The translations under genes were made by a program, and so were the position numbers. The notes beneath the pieces were generated by a model. That model was not told the origin of the DNA and did not search any database. It worked only from the letters and a program-made list of their open reading frames with translations. From Akkermansia biwaensis (GTDB lineage: Bacteria; Verrucomicrobiota; Verrucomicrobiia; Verrucomicrobiales; Akkermansiaceae), in NCBI RefSeq assembly GCF_026072915.1, contig NZ_AP025943.1:744001-808000 (forward strand): a stretch of 64,000 nucleotides of DNA, in the 5' to 3' direction. Of this stretch, positions 18,188 through 26,394 are shown piece after piece. Numbering within the stretch: the first letter of the stretch is position 1; each line of letters starts with the position of its first letter.

Positions 18188-19012
18188 ATGAGCGCACAGT
18201 GGACCACCGCCAGGGAATATACGGACATCAAGTATGAAACCACGGACGACGGCAGCATCGCAAAAATAACGATCAACCGCCCCCAGGTCCGGAACGCCTT
18301 CCGCCCCCAGACCGTCCATGAAATGCTCAACGCCCTCAACGCGGCGCATGAAGACCCCAAGGTGGGCGTGGTCATCCTCACCGGGGAAGGCCCGGACGCC
18401 TTCTGTTCCGGCGGCGACCAGAAAGTGCGCGGAAATGCGGGCTACATCGGCGAAGACGGCGTACCGCGCCTGAACATTCTGGACGTGCAGCGCACCATCC
18501 GCACCATGCCCAAGCCTGTCGTCGCCATGGTGGCCGGCTATGCCATCGGCGGAGGGCATGTCCTCCACGTCGTCTGCGACCTGACCATTGCGGCGGACAA
18601 CGCCAAATTCGGACAAACCGGCCCCAAGGTGGGCTCCTTCGACGGGGGGCTGGGCTCCTCCTACCTGGCCCGCATCGTAGGCCAGAAAAAAGCCCGTGAA
18701 ATCTGGTACCTGTGCCGCCAGTACGACGCGCAGCAGGCTCTGGACATGGGCCTCGTAAATACGGTCGTGCCCCTGGACAGGCTGGAAGAGGAAACGCTCT
18801 CCTGGTGCCGGGAAATGCTCCGCCACAGCCCGCTGGCCCTGCGCTGCCTGAAAGCGTCCCTCAACGCAGACTGCGACGGCCAGATGGGCCTGCTGGACCT
18901 GGCCGGAAACGCCACCCTGCTCTACTACATGAGTGAGGAAGCCAAGGAAGGCAAAAACGCCTTCGTGGAAAAGCGCGAACCGGACTTTTCCAAATTCCCC
19001 AGGCTTCCGTAA
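18188..19012 (+). CDS. menB: 1,4-dihydroxy-2-naphthoyl-CoA synthase MenB
   Basis: A 274-residue crotonase-fold enzyme that closes the second ring of the naphthoquinone by Dieckmann condensation of O-succinylbenzoyl-CoA in menaquinone synthesis. Family marks include NRPQVRNAF near the start, the CSGGDQ block forming the oxyanion region, and [15 protein letters not shown] in the active site, which separate MenB from ordinary enoyl-CoA hydratases. The frame is open upstream to 18119, but the ATG at 18188 gives the family's usual N-terminus. No other men gene is near. A membrane protein gene follows after 15 bp. Confidence 0.94.
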   Translation: MSAQWTTAREYTDIKYETTDDGSIAKITINRPQVRNAFRPQTVHEMLNALNAAHEDPKVGVVILTGEGPDAFCSGGDQKVRGNAGYIGEDGVPRLNILDVQRTIRTMPKPVVAMVAGYAIGGGHVLHVVCDLTIAADNAKFGQTGPKVGSFDGGLGSSYLARIVGQKKAREIWYLCRQYDAQQALDMGLVNTVVPLDRLEEETLSWCREMLRHSPLALRCLKASLNADCDGQMGLLDLAGNATLLYYMSEEAKEGKNAFVEKREPDFSKFPRLP

Positions 19013-19027
19013 CCCCGCCGCCGCCTC

Positions 19028-19858
19028 ATGTCCGCCTCATCCGACAACGAAGCTCCGGAACGGAACGACTCCGCCGAAATCAAAAACCTGCGCGATCTGC
19101 CGGAACACGAAAACATCGTGGAACACTTCTACGATCCGGACGACCAGGCCGTGCCGGAAAAACCCGTGCGGGAAAAAACACCCTTCTCCCTAGTCGGCAA
19201 CATCATCTTCCTGCTCACCATCGCCATTCTGGCCGGCATCTCCTGGCTGGTTTACAACTCCTGGCAACCCCAGGAAACGAGCTCCCTGCCGGGCTTCCGC
19301 CAAAAGGACAACGCCCCGGACATTCCCAAAATAGTAAAGCAGGCCGTGGCGAGGGACGCCTCCGTCTCCTTCTCGGAGGAAGACATCAACCGCTATCTGG
19401 CCTCCTCCCTCCAGCCCAAGCAGCACGGGGCCCTGGCCATCTTCGCCACCAATCCCGCCGTAGGCGTGCGCCTGCATGGCGGCAAGGAAAAGCCTGACGG
19501 CTCCATCGGGGAAGGCTACATGGAAATCATCATTGAACGCTATACGGGCGTGGACTCCCGCCAGACCATTTCCCTGTTCCTGACTCCCTTCCAGTCCATG
19601 GACCCGCACAACTACATGGCTGTTCAGACCCGCTTTGAATTCTACAATGACAAAACCCTGCCGGGCGGGATCCACGTGGGAGGAACCATCGGCGCCCTGT
19701 CCGTGCCCCAGGGTTACATGATCTTCCTGCTGCCCGCCTTTGAAAACCTGCTGCAGGCATGCTTCCCCCTCATCCACATGGTGGAAGAAAGCGGCATGGG
19801 CCTCCACATCAGCGATGGCAGATTAAACCTGACCCCTCCGCAAAAGCGCACCTTGTAG
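19028..19858 (+). CDS. Single-pass membrane protein of unknown function
   Basis: A 276-residue protein with an acidic, likely disordered cytoplasmic N-terminus (1-52), one transmembrane helix (about 55-77), and a soluble outer part of about 200 residues. The outer part mixes short strands and helices (SFSEEDINRYLAS near residue 118) and resembles no family I know. It starts 15 bp after menB, suggesting co-transcription, though a role in quinone synthesis is not implied by anything in its sequence. Codon use resembles its neighbours. Confidence 0.75.
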   Translation: MSASSDNEAPERNDSAEIKNLRDLPEHENIVEHFYDPDDQAVPEKPVREKTPFSLVGNIIFLLTIAILAGISWLVYNSWQPQETSSLPGFRQKDNAPDIPKIVKQAVARDASVSFSEEDINRYLASSLQPKQHGALAIFATNPAVGVRLHGGKEKPDGSIGEGYMEIIIERYTGVDSRQTISLFLTPFQSMDPHNYMAVQTRFEFYNDKTLPGGIHVGGTIGALSVPQGYMIFLLPAFENLLQACFPLIHMVEESGMGLHISDGRLNLTPPQKRTL

Positions 19859-19928
19859 AACGTACATAATCCATGGCGATTCATGATTGATTCTTGAGTC
19901 CCTATCCATAATCTGAAACACTTCCGGA

Positions 19929-20509
19929 GTGGACAGCACGCCCCAATGCCCTATTGTTGCAGGCCCTAACGGTGCAGGCAAAACAACCTTTGCCTTGGAC
20001 TATTTGATGCATGAAACGAACTGCCGCTCCTTCATTAATGCGGACATGATCGCGCAGGGGCTTTCTCCTCTAAAGCCGGAAGCCGTTCAAGTCAAAGCAG
20101 GCAAACTATTCCTGGAAGAATTGGAACGTCATCTGAAACAGAGAGAAAGTTTTTGCTTTGAAACAACACTCTCCGGTTCCTCCTATTTTCAAAAAATCAA
20201 ACAATGGAAGAAGGACGGGTGGCGTATAGTCCTCCATTATCTGTGGATACCCAATGCCCAATTTTCCGCCCTGCGCGTGCAGGAAAAAGTGGCCCAGGGG
20301 GGGGACATGGCATTCCTCAGGAATCCATTTTGCGCCGCTATAATAAAAGCCTGTGCAATTTATTCCGGTACCTCGCCATTTGTAACGAGACCATGTGTTA
20401 CGACAACTCGGATCTGAATCATCCCCTGATTTTTACCATGGCGGCGGGAAAGGTTGAAGTGGTGAATAAAAAACTGTACAAGAGCATCCAGCAGGCAGTA
20501 CGCCCATGA
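19929..20509 (+). pseudogene. Zeta toxin-like kinase, frame broken at a G8 tract
   Basis: A P-loop kinase of the zeta-toxin/UDP-N-acetylglucosamine kinase superfamily. The first part reads Walker A GPNGAGKTT (12-20), a DxxxxG block after NADMIAQGL, and FCFETTLSG. At an eight-G run (20297-20304) the frame changes: the expected GGHxIPxExIxRRY signature is found one frame over, reading GHGIPQESILRRY and continuing to YKSIQQAVRP before the stop at 20509. Six or nine G would restore one reading frame of about 193 residues. The start is a GTG, since a stop lies just upstream. Base composition is AT-richer than neighbouring genes. Zeta-family kinases occur as toxins and as stand-alone enzymes; which applies here is unknown. 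Confidence 0.75.
20297..20304 (+). repeat. G8 tract at the frame break of the zeta-like kinase
   Basis: Eight consecutive G. Mononucleotide runs of this length are prone to slipped-strand mispairing, so the tract may switch the gene on and off. Confidence 0.85.
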
Positions 20510-20709
20510 ACAATCATCCACACCTGTCCGAAACAGCAAAACGCGGTTTGCGCGCACTCCATCGAGCCGTGAGAGAAGAAATGGAGAAAAAAAGCAGGCT
20601 GGGCCAATACGTCATCGTCTTCCGCAACGGAAAAACGGTAAGGATGCTGGCATCGGAAGCACTTAAAACGGCTCCCCCTGAAAAAAGATCCGGGGCAAAA
20701 GCCAAGTAA
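20506..20709 (+). CDS. Small basic protein coupled to the zeta-like kinase
   Basis: A 67-residue ORF whose ATG overlaps the kinase stop in an ATGA junction, so both are co-translated when the kinase frame is intact. The N-terminal two thirds look helical (ALHRAVREEMEKKSRLGQYVI) with a short strand pair (VIVFRNGKTVRML), and the tail is Lys-rich. Small ORFs in this position commonly accompany zeta-type kinases in bacteria. Antitoxin function is a guess: epsilon antitoxins are normally encoded upstream and are three-helix bundles, which this is not clearly. Confidence 0.65.
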   Translation: MNNHPHLSETAKRGLRALHRAVREEMEKKSRLGQYVIVFRNGKTVRMLASEALKTAPPEKRSGAKAK

Positions 20710-20805
20710 TGCACAGGAAAAGACTTTTTCTATAAAAAAGTTGATCCTACACGGGGATACGATGAATTCCCTTTTTAATATTCCTTGTGAATGCGCACAG
20801 GAAAT

Positions 20806-21132
20806 CTACTCTTCCAAATCCCGGACCATGAGAGTCATATATTCCTCCGGCCATGAACGGATGATCTGGCCTGCGTCATTGAACACCGCCACCAGGCGAA
20901 TGGAATCCCGGCCGTCGGAAAGGACCATGACCGTCTCGTCATCTTCAAAATCGTAGCGCGGCTTGCCCAGCTTGAACGCCGGATTCCTGCGGTCCGTCTT
21001 CAGCCAGGCCCGCGCCTGTGCCATCGTCAAACCGCGCAGGGAACGTTCGCTCCTGAACACGCGCCGCGCCGCATTCATGGCCGCGGGAGTAGCCGCCACC
21101 ATTCCATCCCGGAACGGCTTGGTTTCCCACAT
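20806..21132 (-). CDS. Small uncharacterised protein
   Basis: A 108-residue soluble protein. The N-terminal half is helical and basic (AARRVFRSERSLRGLTMAQARAW); the C-terminal half has acidic strands (YDFEDDETVMVLSDGRD) ending in a short helix. I see no catalytic motif or signal peptide. Its ATG lies 4 bp after the stop of the membrane protein gene upstream, so the pair forms an operon and probably acts together. Confidence 0.6.
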   Translation of the reverse strand: MWETKPFRDGMVAATPAAMNAARRVFRSERSLRGLTMAQARAWLKTDRRNPAFKLGKPRYDFEDDETVMVLSDGRDSIRLVAVFNDAGQIIRSWPEEYMTLMVRDLEE

Positions 21133-21136
21133 GCGG

Positions 21137-21754
21137 TCAATGTCGCGGTCCAGCGCCCCCCATGCCGCCGGAAAGAAGAAACACGGCCAGCGGCCAGACC
21201 AGCAGGGCTGTCATCATATAAATAGTCAGCCGTTTCCGGCTTTTGGACAGCGCGGCAATGCTCTGGGCGATCCTGCCCCACTTTTCCACCAGCTTCTCGT
21301 CCGCACGGCCGAACAGAAAATTCACCTTCCTGTACCTGATGCCCTTCCTCAATTCCGCAACCGTCTTTCCCTTTTCCGGGGCCAAATCTTCCAGAGTGGG
21401 ACCTCCTTCCACAAAGTGGCGGAACACCTTCGGCCACAGCACGGGAATGACGGCAAAACGAATGGCGAGAAGCACAAGGCTCCCCACCAGGCACGCCAGG
21501 GCCAGGTAGTCAAACCTGCTGCTGAAAAAATAATCCGGATTCCACATCCAGATAAAAGGGGCGGCCAGATAAATGCCCAGGGAAAACAGGCACCAGGACC
21601 ACACAATCGCGGAAAAACGCCTCACGGCCACAATCAGCCCCAGCAGGAACAACACCCCGGCCACGGCCAGTCCCCACGGAAACACGCCATAAATGGCCTC
21701 CGGGAAAGCCAGGATCATCAACGCCATGCCCACAGGCTGCCGAACTTTTTGCAT
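21137..21754 (-). CDS. Four-helix membrane protein of unknown function
   Basis: A 205-residue inner-membrane protein from the ATG at 21754 (the frame extends upstream to 21835 but that part is not membrane-protein-like). Three hydrophobic helices occupy the first ~105 residues, a cytoplasmic stretch with basic and acidic segments follows (LEDLAPEKGKTVAELRKG), and a final helix lies near the C-terminus. No family is recognised. It is followed after 4 bp by a small soluble protein gene. Confidence 0.7.
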   Translation of the reverse strand: MQKVRQPVGMALMILAFPEAIYGVFPWGLAVAGVLFLLGLIVAVRRFSAIVWSWCLFSLGIYLAAPFIWMWNPDYFFSSRFDYLALACLVGSLVLLAIRFAVIPVLWPKVFRHFVEGGPTLEDLAPEKGKTVAELRKGIRYRKVNFLFGRADEKLVEKWGRIAQSIAALSKSRKRLTIYMMTALLVWPLAVFLLSGGMGGAGPRH

Positions 21755-21838
21755 GTCTGTACCGTAGCACAAGCCGGGAAGGGCATCAAGAGAGTAAGAC
21801 GCCGCAGTCACACAGCCCCCCTTCCTGCGGTGCACCGC

Positions 21839-23125
21839 CTACTTCAACCACCCGTATTCCATGATCAGGGCCGCTTCCACTTCCGCATTTTTCGCAGTTT
21901 CGGAATCCAGGTTCTCATACATCGTCTTGATATCCTTCCGCTGGTCCAGATACTCCTTGCCGGAAAAAGCCATCTGGGATTTCTTGAACTCAATTTCCTT
22001 CAGAATCACCCGCTTCCAGACCTCGAACCTTCTCCGGCTCTCCATCAGGGCCGCCACCTTGATGCGCCTCTGCTGCAAATCCATCAGAACCTTCTTCTGC
22101 ATCAAGTCATGATTCTCCTTGGCCGTTTTATACTGGAACCACGAGGTCAGCCGGGTATCCAGCTCTTCCCGAAGGCTCATGTTCACCTGCATGTCCCCTC
22201 CTCCGGCAAAAAAGCCCTGATACGTGCCGCCCGTACTGGAAAACAGGGTGGGGCTGTAAAAATTGATATCCACGGACGGGAAAAACTTCATTTTGGCATT
22301 CAGCACCTGCAACCTGGAAGCTTCCAGCTCCATGGCGACCATAGTCACCACCAGCAGGTCCAGATGGCGCGCGGCGGACTTGTACTTCCCCCAATCCAGC
22401 CTGGGCATCGTTTCGGGCTTGACGAGCCACCGGGCCTCCATGTTCCCCATAAGCGTGGCGAACCCCTCGGAAATATCGTCCAGGCTTTTCTCCAGTTCCT
22501 GTTCCGCTATCTTCTTCTGAACCCCGTCATCGTCATAGGGCAGCGAATTCAGCCGGTTCCTGTAGCTGATACGCGCATTTTGATAGGAAATCACCTGGCG
22601 GTACAGCCGGGACACCAGCTCCCTTTTTTTCATTTCCAGCGTCTTTTGGGCCGTATAAACGGCGGATTTGGCGGAATAATAATCAAAGGGTATCTGGGTC
22701 AGGGAGGGCATATTGAACAGAATGTTGGTATTGTACTCCACATCCTGTGCCGTCACCCGGCTCAGTTCGCTCAGTTCCTTCGTCAGCATCCAGTCCAGGT
22801 TCACACCCGGGATGATCTGGGTGAATACATTGACGACCGCACGCTCCGTCGTCCTGAGGGACTGTTCCGAACGCTTCAAATCCAAATTCCCCTCCATCAT
22901 GCAGGCCATCGCCTGGTCCCATGAAATTTCCTTCCTGGGCAGCCGGTTCCAATCGGGAATAGCGGCCATCCGGTTCATCAACTCCCCCGCCTTTCTTTCC
23001 ATATGCTTGTCCACGGAACAGGAAGTCCAGACGGCTGCGCAAATGCAGGAACACAATGCGGCCTTCAACCAGGCCGCTCCGAATGACCTCCTGAAAAGGC
23101 TGAAAACCGGGGAGAAAAAAAGCAT
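21839..23125 (-). CDS. TolC-like outer membrane efflux lipoprotein
   Basis: A 428-residue outer-membrane efflux family protein. The N-terminus has a basic segment, a hydrophobic stretch and a lipobox-like VWTSC, so the mature protein is probably lipid-anchored as in NodT-type members. The body is long amphipathic helices (for example around ISWDQAMACMMEGNLDLKR and AQKTLEMKKRELVSRLYR), interrupted by strand segments that would form the beta barrel. It should supply the outer-membrane channel for a tripartite exporter. The closest candidate partners are the adaptor, ATPase and permease genes at 24654-27455, separated by two oppositely oriented lipoprotein genes. Confidence 0.8.
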   Translation of the reverse strand: MLFFSPVFSLFRRSFGAAWLKAALCSCICAAVWTSCSVDKHMERKAGELMNRMAAIPDWNRLPRKEISWDQAMACMMEGNLDLKRSEQSLRTTERAVVNVFTQIIPGVNLDWMLTKELSELSRVTAQDVEYNTNILFNMPSLTQIPFDYYSAKSAVYTAQKTLEMKKRELVSRLYRQVISYQNARISYRNRLNSLPYDDDGVQKKIAEQELEKSLDDISEGFATLMGNMEARWLVKPETMPRLDWGKYKSAARHLDLLVVTMVAMELEASRLQVLNAKMKFFPSVDINFYSPTLFSSTGGTYQGFFAGGGDMQVNMSLREELDTRLTSWFQYKTAKENHDLMQKKVLMDLQQRRIKVAALMESRRRFEVWKRVILKEIEFKKSQMAFSGKEYLDQRKDIKTMYENLDSETAKNAEVEAALIMEYGWLK

Positions 23126-23351
23126 GAGGGTGTTCGTTTCATAACTTCTGCCCCTGAAAAGTCAAGCACCAACACGACAGATCCGGGAAAGGAATGAAGG
23201 TGAAAAAAGAAAAGAAAGGGCCTGCGACAACTCCGGTTCCGGCTTTTCCCTCCAGGCCTTTTCCGGTGTCTTTTATTTTCCCGATTTCCTTCCTTGACAA
23301 ACCATATGAAATACCACAGTCTGCGCAATAAACATTATCCAGTTAGTTGTT

Positions 23352-23831
23352 ATGCGCCCTCTTTTTCAAACCATCTCCATGGCTTGCTGTTCCCTTGGTC
23401 TCCTTTCTCTTACCCAATGCGGCGGAAGCAGCAGCAACGGCATCGCCCCCACGACGCTTAACGGTACCACGGTATCCATCAGCTTGGGCATAACGGCTTC
23501 ATCCTTCCCGAACATCTTTGAGTTAATCACCGACAACAGCGGTCAATCCCAACTTACCACCAGAGGAAGTCAAATCGCCTTATGGAACGGTGCCCCCACC
23601 GTGGTCTACTACAAGACGGGCGACAGTACCGCACTCCTGAATCTGCGCTGGATCCAGGGCACAAACAATACTACCGCCAATTCCCTGGACATACCTTCTC
23701 TCGAATTTGACCAGTCCACGCATGCAGTCGCAGGGGGGGAAGGAGCCACGCTCTCATTCCAGCCTGCAGGAGAGGAAATGCAAACTCTCAGCAACATCAC
23801 GGCGGACGTCACCATTTTCTATAACAACTGA
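23352..23831 (+). CDS. Small CGG-type lipoprotein
   Basis: A 159-residue lipoprotein. The signal peptide (MRPLFQTISMACC start) ends in the lipobox LTQC, followed by GGSSSNG. The mature protein is Thr/Ser/Asn-rich and looks all-beta (TTVSISLGITASSF, NLRWIQGTNNT), ending with VTIFYNN. It has no recognised domain and no further cysteine. Contains a G7 tract (23733-23739). It is 43 bp upstream of another lipoprotein of the same type on the same strand. Confidence 0.8.
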   Translation: MRPLFQTISMACCSLGLLSLTQCGGSSSNGIAPTTLNGTTVSISLGITASSFPNIFELITDNSGQSQLTTRGSQIALWNGAPTVVYYKTGDSTALLNLRWIQGTNNTTANSLDIPSLEFDQSTHAVAGGEGATLSFQPAGEEMQTLSNITADVTIFYNN

Positions 23832-23873
23832 TCCTCCCCTTCCTCGATATAATCCACGACATTTCTTATCCAT

Positions 23874-24347
23874 ATGAACACTCGTTTTTGCCTCCTGGCT
23901 TCCTTGTTGCTCCCTTCCGTATTATGCACTTCGGTGCTTACGGGCTGCGGCGGTTCCAGCAAAACCGAAGAAATCTATCTTCCTGTGGGCACCGCCCGCA
24001 ACGTAACCGTCAACCTGGAAAACGGACGCTCATTCGTCATTGGCTTTAATGTGATCTCCGCACAGAACGCCTACATCTATTCCGGCGAAAGTGGAAGCCC
24101 GAGCAGCGCCTCCATGCACGTCAGGGGGTACGTTCCCGCGGACGATACCGCAAGCGAAATATCCTTTTACTGGTATACCAACCGGGATGGCGCAGAAGCT
24201 TTCCCCTGCTACCTGGTCATGACCAACGTCCAAAACGTCACCAAGGGAACCGGAAGCGCCACATGCGCCGTATCCGACATCTACTTTGCCGATCCTGCCG
24301 TTACGGACCGCCCCGGAACGCTGACGAGATTCAATTTACCGAATTAA
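23874..24347 (+). CDS. Small CGG-type lipoprotein
   Basis: A 157-residue lipoprotein with lipobox LTGC followed by GGSSK. The mature part is beta-rich with two cysteines (FPCYLVM and SATCAVSD) that could pair, and ends with TLTRFNLPN, recalling the SFNLSQS end of the lipoprotein at 5553. Same strand and orientation as the preceding lipoprotein, 43 bp apart, and followed by a strong terminator, so the two form a unit inserted between the tolC-like gene and the exporter genes. Confidence 0.82.
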   Translation: MNTRFCLLASLLLPSVLCTSVLTGCGGSSKTEEIYLPVGTARNVTVNLENGRSFVIGFNVISAQNAYIYSGESGSPSSASMHVRGYVPADDTASEISFYWYTNRDGAEAFPCYLVMTNVQNVTKGTGSATCAVSDIYFADPAVTDRPGTLTRFNLPN

Positions 24348-24653
24348 TAGCTCATCCTTCCTGTTTCTTTCCAAAAAGCCCGCGGATACCCCTGCGGGCT
24401 TTTTCGTGGCGGAAAAGCCCGCTTTAAAAACGGGGAAGAACATTCCCCTTCGTAACTGCCGTCTTTAATTCCGTACTGCGCGGTCTATACGGATAATCCA
24501 GGCCGGGTCATTGAAAAACGGATATTCAAATGTCCAGCGCATTGCTGAAAAAGGGCAAAGCTTCAAGACTGGTCACCCGCTCCATTCCATTTTCCTGTAA
24601 AAAACAGAGCCTGCATCCCCTGGCCCGGACAACGGAATTCACCCCCGTCCCAT
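24348..24653. other. Intergenic region with a terminator
   Basis: About 306 bp between convergent genes. It holds the terminator at 24373-24404; the rest shows no gene or repeat. Confidence 0.5.
24373..24404 (+). terminator. Bidirectional rho-independent terminator
   Basis: AAAAAGCCCGC and GCGGGCTTTTT form an 11-bp stem with a 10-nt loop, with T runs on both strands. It ends the lipoprotein pair and could also stop transcription from the convergent exporter genes. Confidence 0.92.
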
Positions 24654-25799
24654 CTATTTCAGCACCTTTCCGATAGGGCGATAGGCGGAGAAAACGACCG
24701 GAATGGAAGAAAACAGCACGCATCCTAAAAGGGAAATGCCCAGAAGCCACAAATCCTGCCGTATATCGGCATACGTCAGAACAGTATCGCCCAATTTGAA
24801 AAACTCTCCCAGCACGATCTTCTGTGTCTTCATGAAAGCCCATACGGCTCCGGCAAAGGAAATGCCGATCAGGAAAATATTCTCGACAATGAATGTGAGG
24901 ATCAGAAGGAGCGGTCGCACCCCGAAACTTTTCATCAGGGTATAAACATATTCGTTCTGGCGGAATTCCATGGAAGCCAGGGCAGTCAGAAGAATCCCCA
25001 CAATAACCGCAATGCCGATGGAAAAACCCATCCGGCATTCCATCTGGTTGCTCATCAGAACTTCCAATCTTTTCAGAAGTCCCACGTGAGTCTGCACTAT
25101 CGTCATGCTCCCGTCATAGCGTACAATATTATTCAGCGTCTCTTCAATGCTCTGGATATTGGCCGCGGTCATCTCATGCACCCGGATGACATAACGGTAA
25201 TTGCTCATGAGGGAATCCAATTCAAAATTGAAAGCGCCCTCCGGGGCAAGAATAACTCCCGAAGGGTACAATTTCCCCAGCAGATGGTTTTCCGGCAGCG
25301 GGGAGGCATTCAGGGAAAAATCAAAATCCCCGATGGATACCGCGCATGGTCCCGGATGCAGGGGACTCCTGCCGGGATTAAACAAGAGGACAATGGAATG
25401 CTCCTCCAACTCCAGATCGGCAAGAAAAGCGCAGGACTCCATGTTGTATTCCAGAATGGGGAAAACGGCCTTCCCCACCCGGGCAAACCCCGCTGGAGAA
25501 TCCTTCAGAGCCAGAACATCGCAATCGTGCAGGAGAGGCAGTTCGTGCTGAAGCAGACTTCTTTTGGAGGCCTCCCCCTCACGCACGGTATCAAAAACCG
25601 TAATCAGGTCTGCACCGTTCTTCCTGATCTCATCATGCAGCATCTTGGAGGAAAGAACGTAATTCGCAAGAAAGGAAAGGGCACACAGGGAAAGAAAAAA
25701 CGCGACGAGCACGCGGGAAAGAGGGCTGGCCGGCCTTTCCTTCCAACGGTGAAGCGTATCCTTAAAGAGATACAGGCTGATTAAAATCAATGATTTCAT
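24654..25799 (-). CDS. FtsX-like ABC permease (MacB type)
   Basis: A 381-residue inner-membrane permease. The first membrane helix lies near residues 30-50, then a periplasmic domain of about 210 residues, then three helices (around 262-282, 300-325 and 350-370), the FtsX/MacB topology of type VII ABC systems. It works with the ATPase encoded directly upstream, whose gene overlaps its start by 38 bp. MacB-like machines move substrates within the periplasm and out through TolC rather than across the inner membrane, so lipoproteins or periplasmic peptides are natural candidates. Confidence 0.85.
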   Translation of the reverse strand: MKSLILISLYLFKDTLHRWKERPASPLSRVLVAFFLSLCALSFLANYVLSSKMLHDEIRKNGADLITVFDTVREGEASKRSLLQHELPLLHDCDVLALKDSPAGFARVGKAVFPILEYNMESCAFLADLELEEHSIVLLFNPGRSPLHPGPCAVSIGDFDFSLNASPLPENHLLGKLYPSGVILAPEGAFNFELDSLMSNYRYVIRVHEMTAANIQSIEETLNNIVRYDGSMTIVQTHVGLLKRLEVLMSNQMECRMGFSIGIAVIVGILLTALASMEFRQNEYVYTLMKSFGVRPLLLILTFIVENIFLIGISFAGAVWAFMKTQKIVLGEFFKLGDTVLTYADIRQDLWLLGISLLGCVLFSSIPVVFSAYRPIGKVLK

Positions 25800-26394
25800 G
25801 AGTCAGATCAAAAAGGCGGGAATCATGCGTACTCAGAATGCAAATCTTGTCGGCAGGATACTCCCTGATCAATTTCTTGATGATCTCCGTGTTGCCGTCA
25901 TCCAGTCCGGAAGTAGGTTCGTCCAGCAGCAGAATATCAGAATCCTTCATCAGCGTACGGGCCAGGGCGGCGCGCTGGGCCTGGCCTCCGGACAGGCTTC
26001 CGGCCTTCTTGTGGCGCAGGGACTCCAAACCCAGCCTCTCCACCAGGTCATCTGCCCTGCGCTTCCACTGTTTTCTCGGCAGCATGGCCATTTCCGCGCA
26101 TAACTGCAGATTTCTCTCCACCGTTGCCAGGGGCAGCAGGTTGATGCCCTGGAACATGTAGCTCACCTCCTTGCGACGGTAAAGAGCATCCGTCAGGGAC
26201 CCGCGGCGCGGGGTGAGCACCCTCCCCCGCTGGGGCCGCAGATAACCGGCCAGAATTTTCAGCAGCGTGGTCTTTCCGCATCCGGAATATCCTTTTAAAA
26301 TGGTGATTCCGGAAGAAAAAACCCTGTTGTAATTCTCAAAAATCCATTGCTTGTTCGAATAGCTGAACCAGACGGATTCACATTCCAATTTCAT
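25762..26394 (-). CDS. ABC transporter ATP-binding protein (LolD/MacB type)
   Basis: A 210-residue nucleotide-binding subunit. Walker A is GYSGCGKTT, the Q-loop is in MFQGINLLP, the signature LSGGQ is followed by AQRAALARTL, Walker B is ILLLDEPTSGLD, and the H-loop is in STHDSRL. The MacB/LolD subclass is indicated by the order and by the permease next door. The ATG at 26394 overlaps the adaptor stop in an ATGA junction, which is why I reject the longer frame to 26484. The 3' end overlaps the permease gene by 38 bp. Confidence 0.92.
   Translation of the reverse strand: MKLECESVWFSYSNKQWIFENYNRVFSSGITILKGYSGCGKTTLLKILAGYLRPQRGRVLTPRRGSLTDALYRRKEVSYMFQGINLLPLATVERNLQLCAEMAMLPRKQWKRRADDLVERLGLESLRHKKAGSLSGGQAQRAALARTLMKDSDILLLDEPTSGLDDGNTEIIKKLIREYPADKICILSTHDSRLFDLTHEIIDFNQPVSL

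Noticed and set aside
20710-20760. AAGACTTTTT / AAAAAAGTT near-hairpin after the zeta-linked ORF
   Set aside because: The stem is short and AU-only, so it is not a convincing terminator.
20741-20956. Plus-strand frame after the zeta-linked ORF
   Set aside because: It is antisense to the small protein gene at 20806-21132 and its product is compositionally biased.
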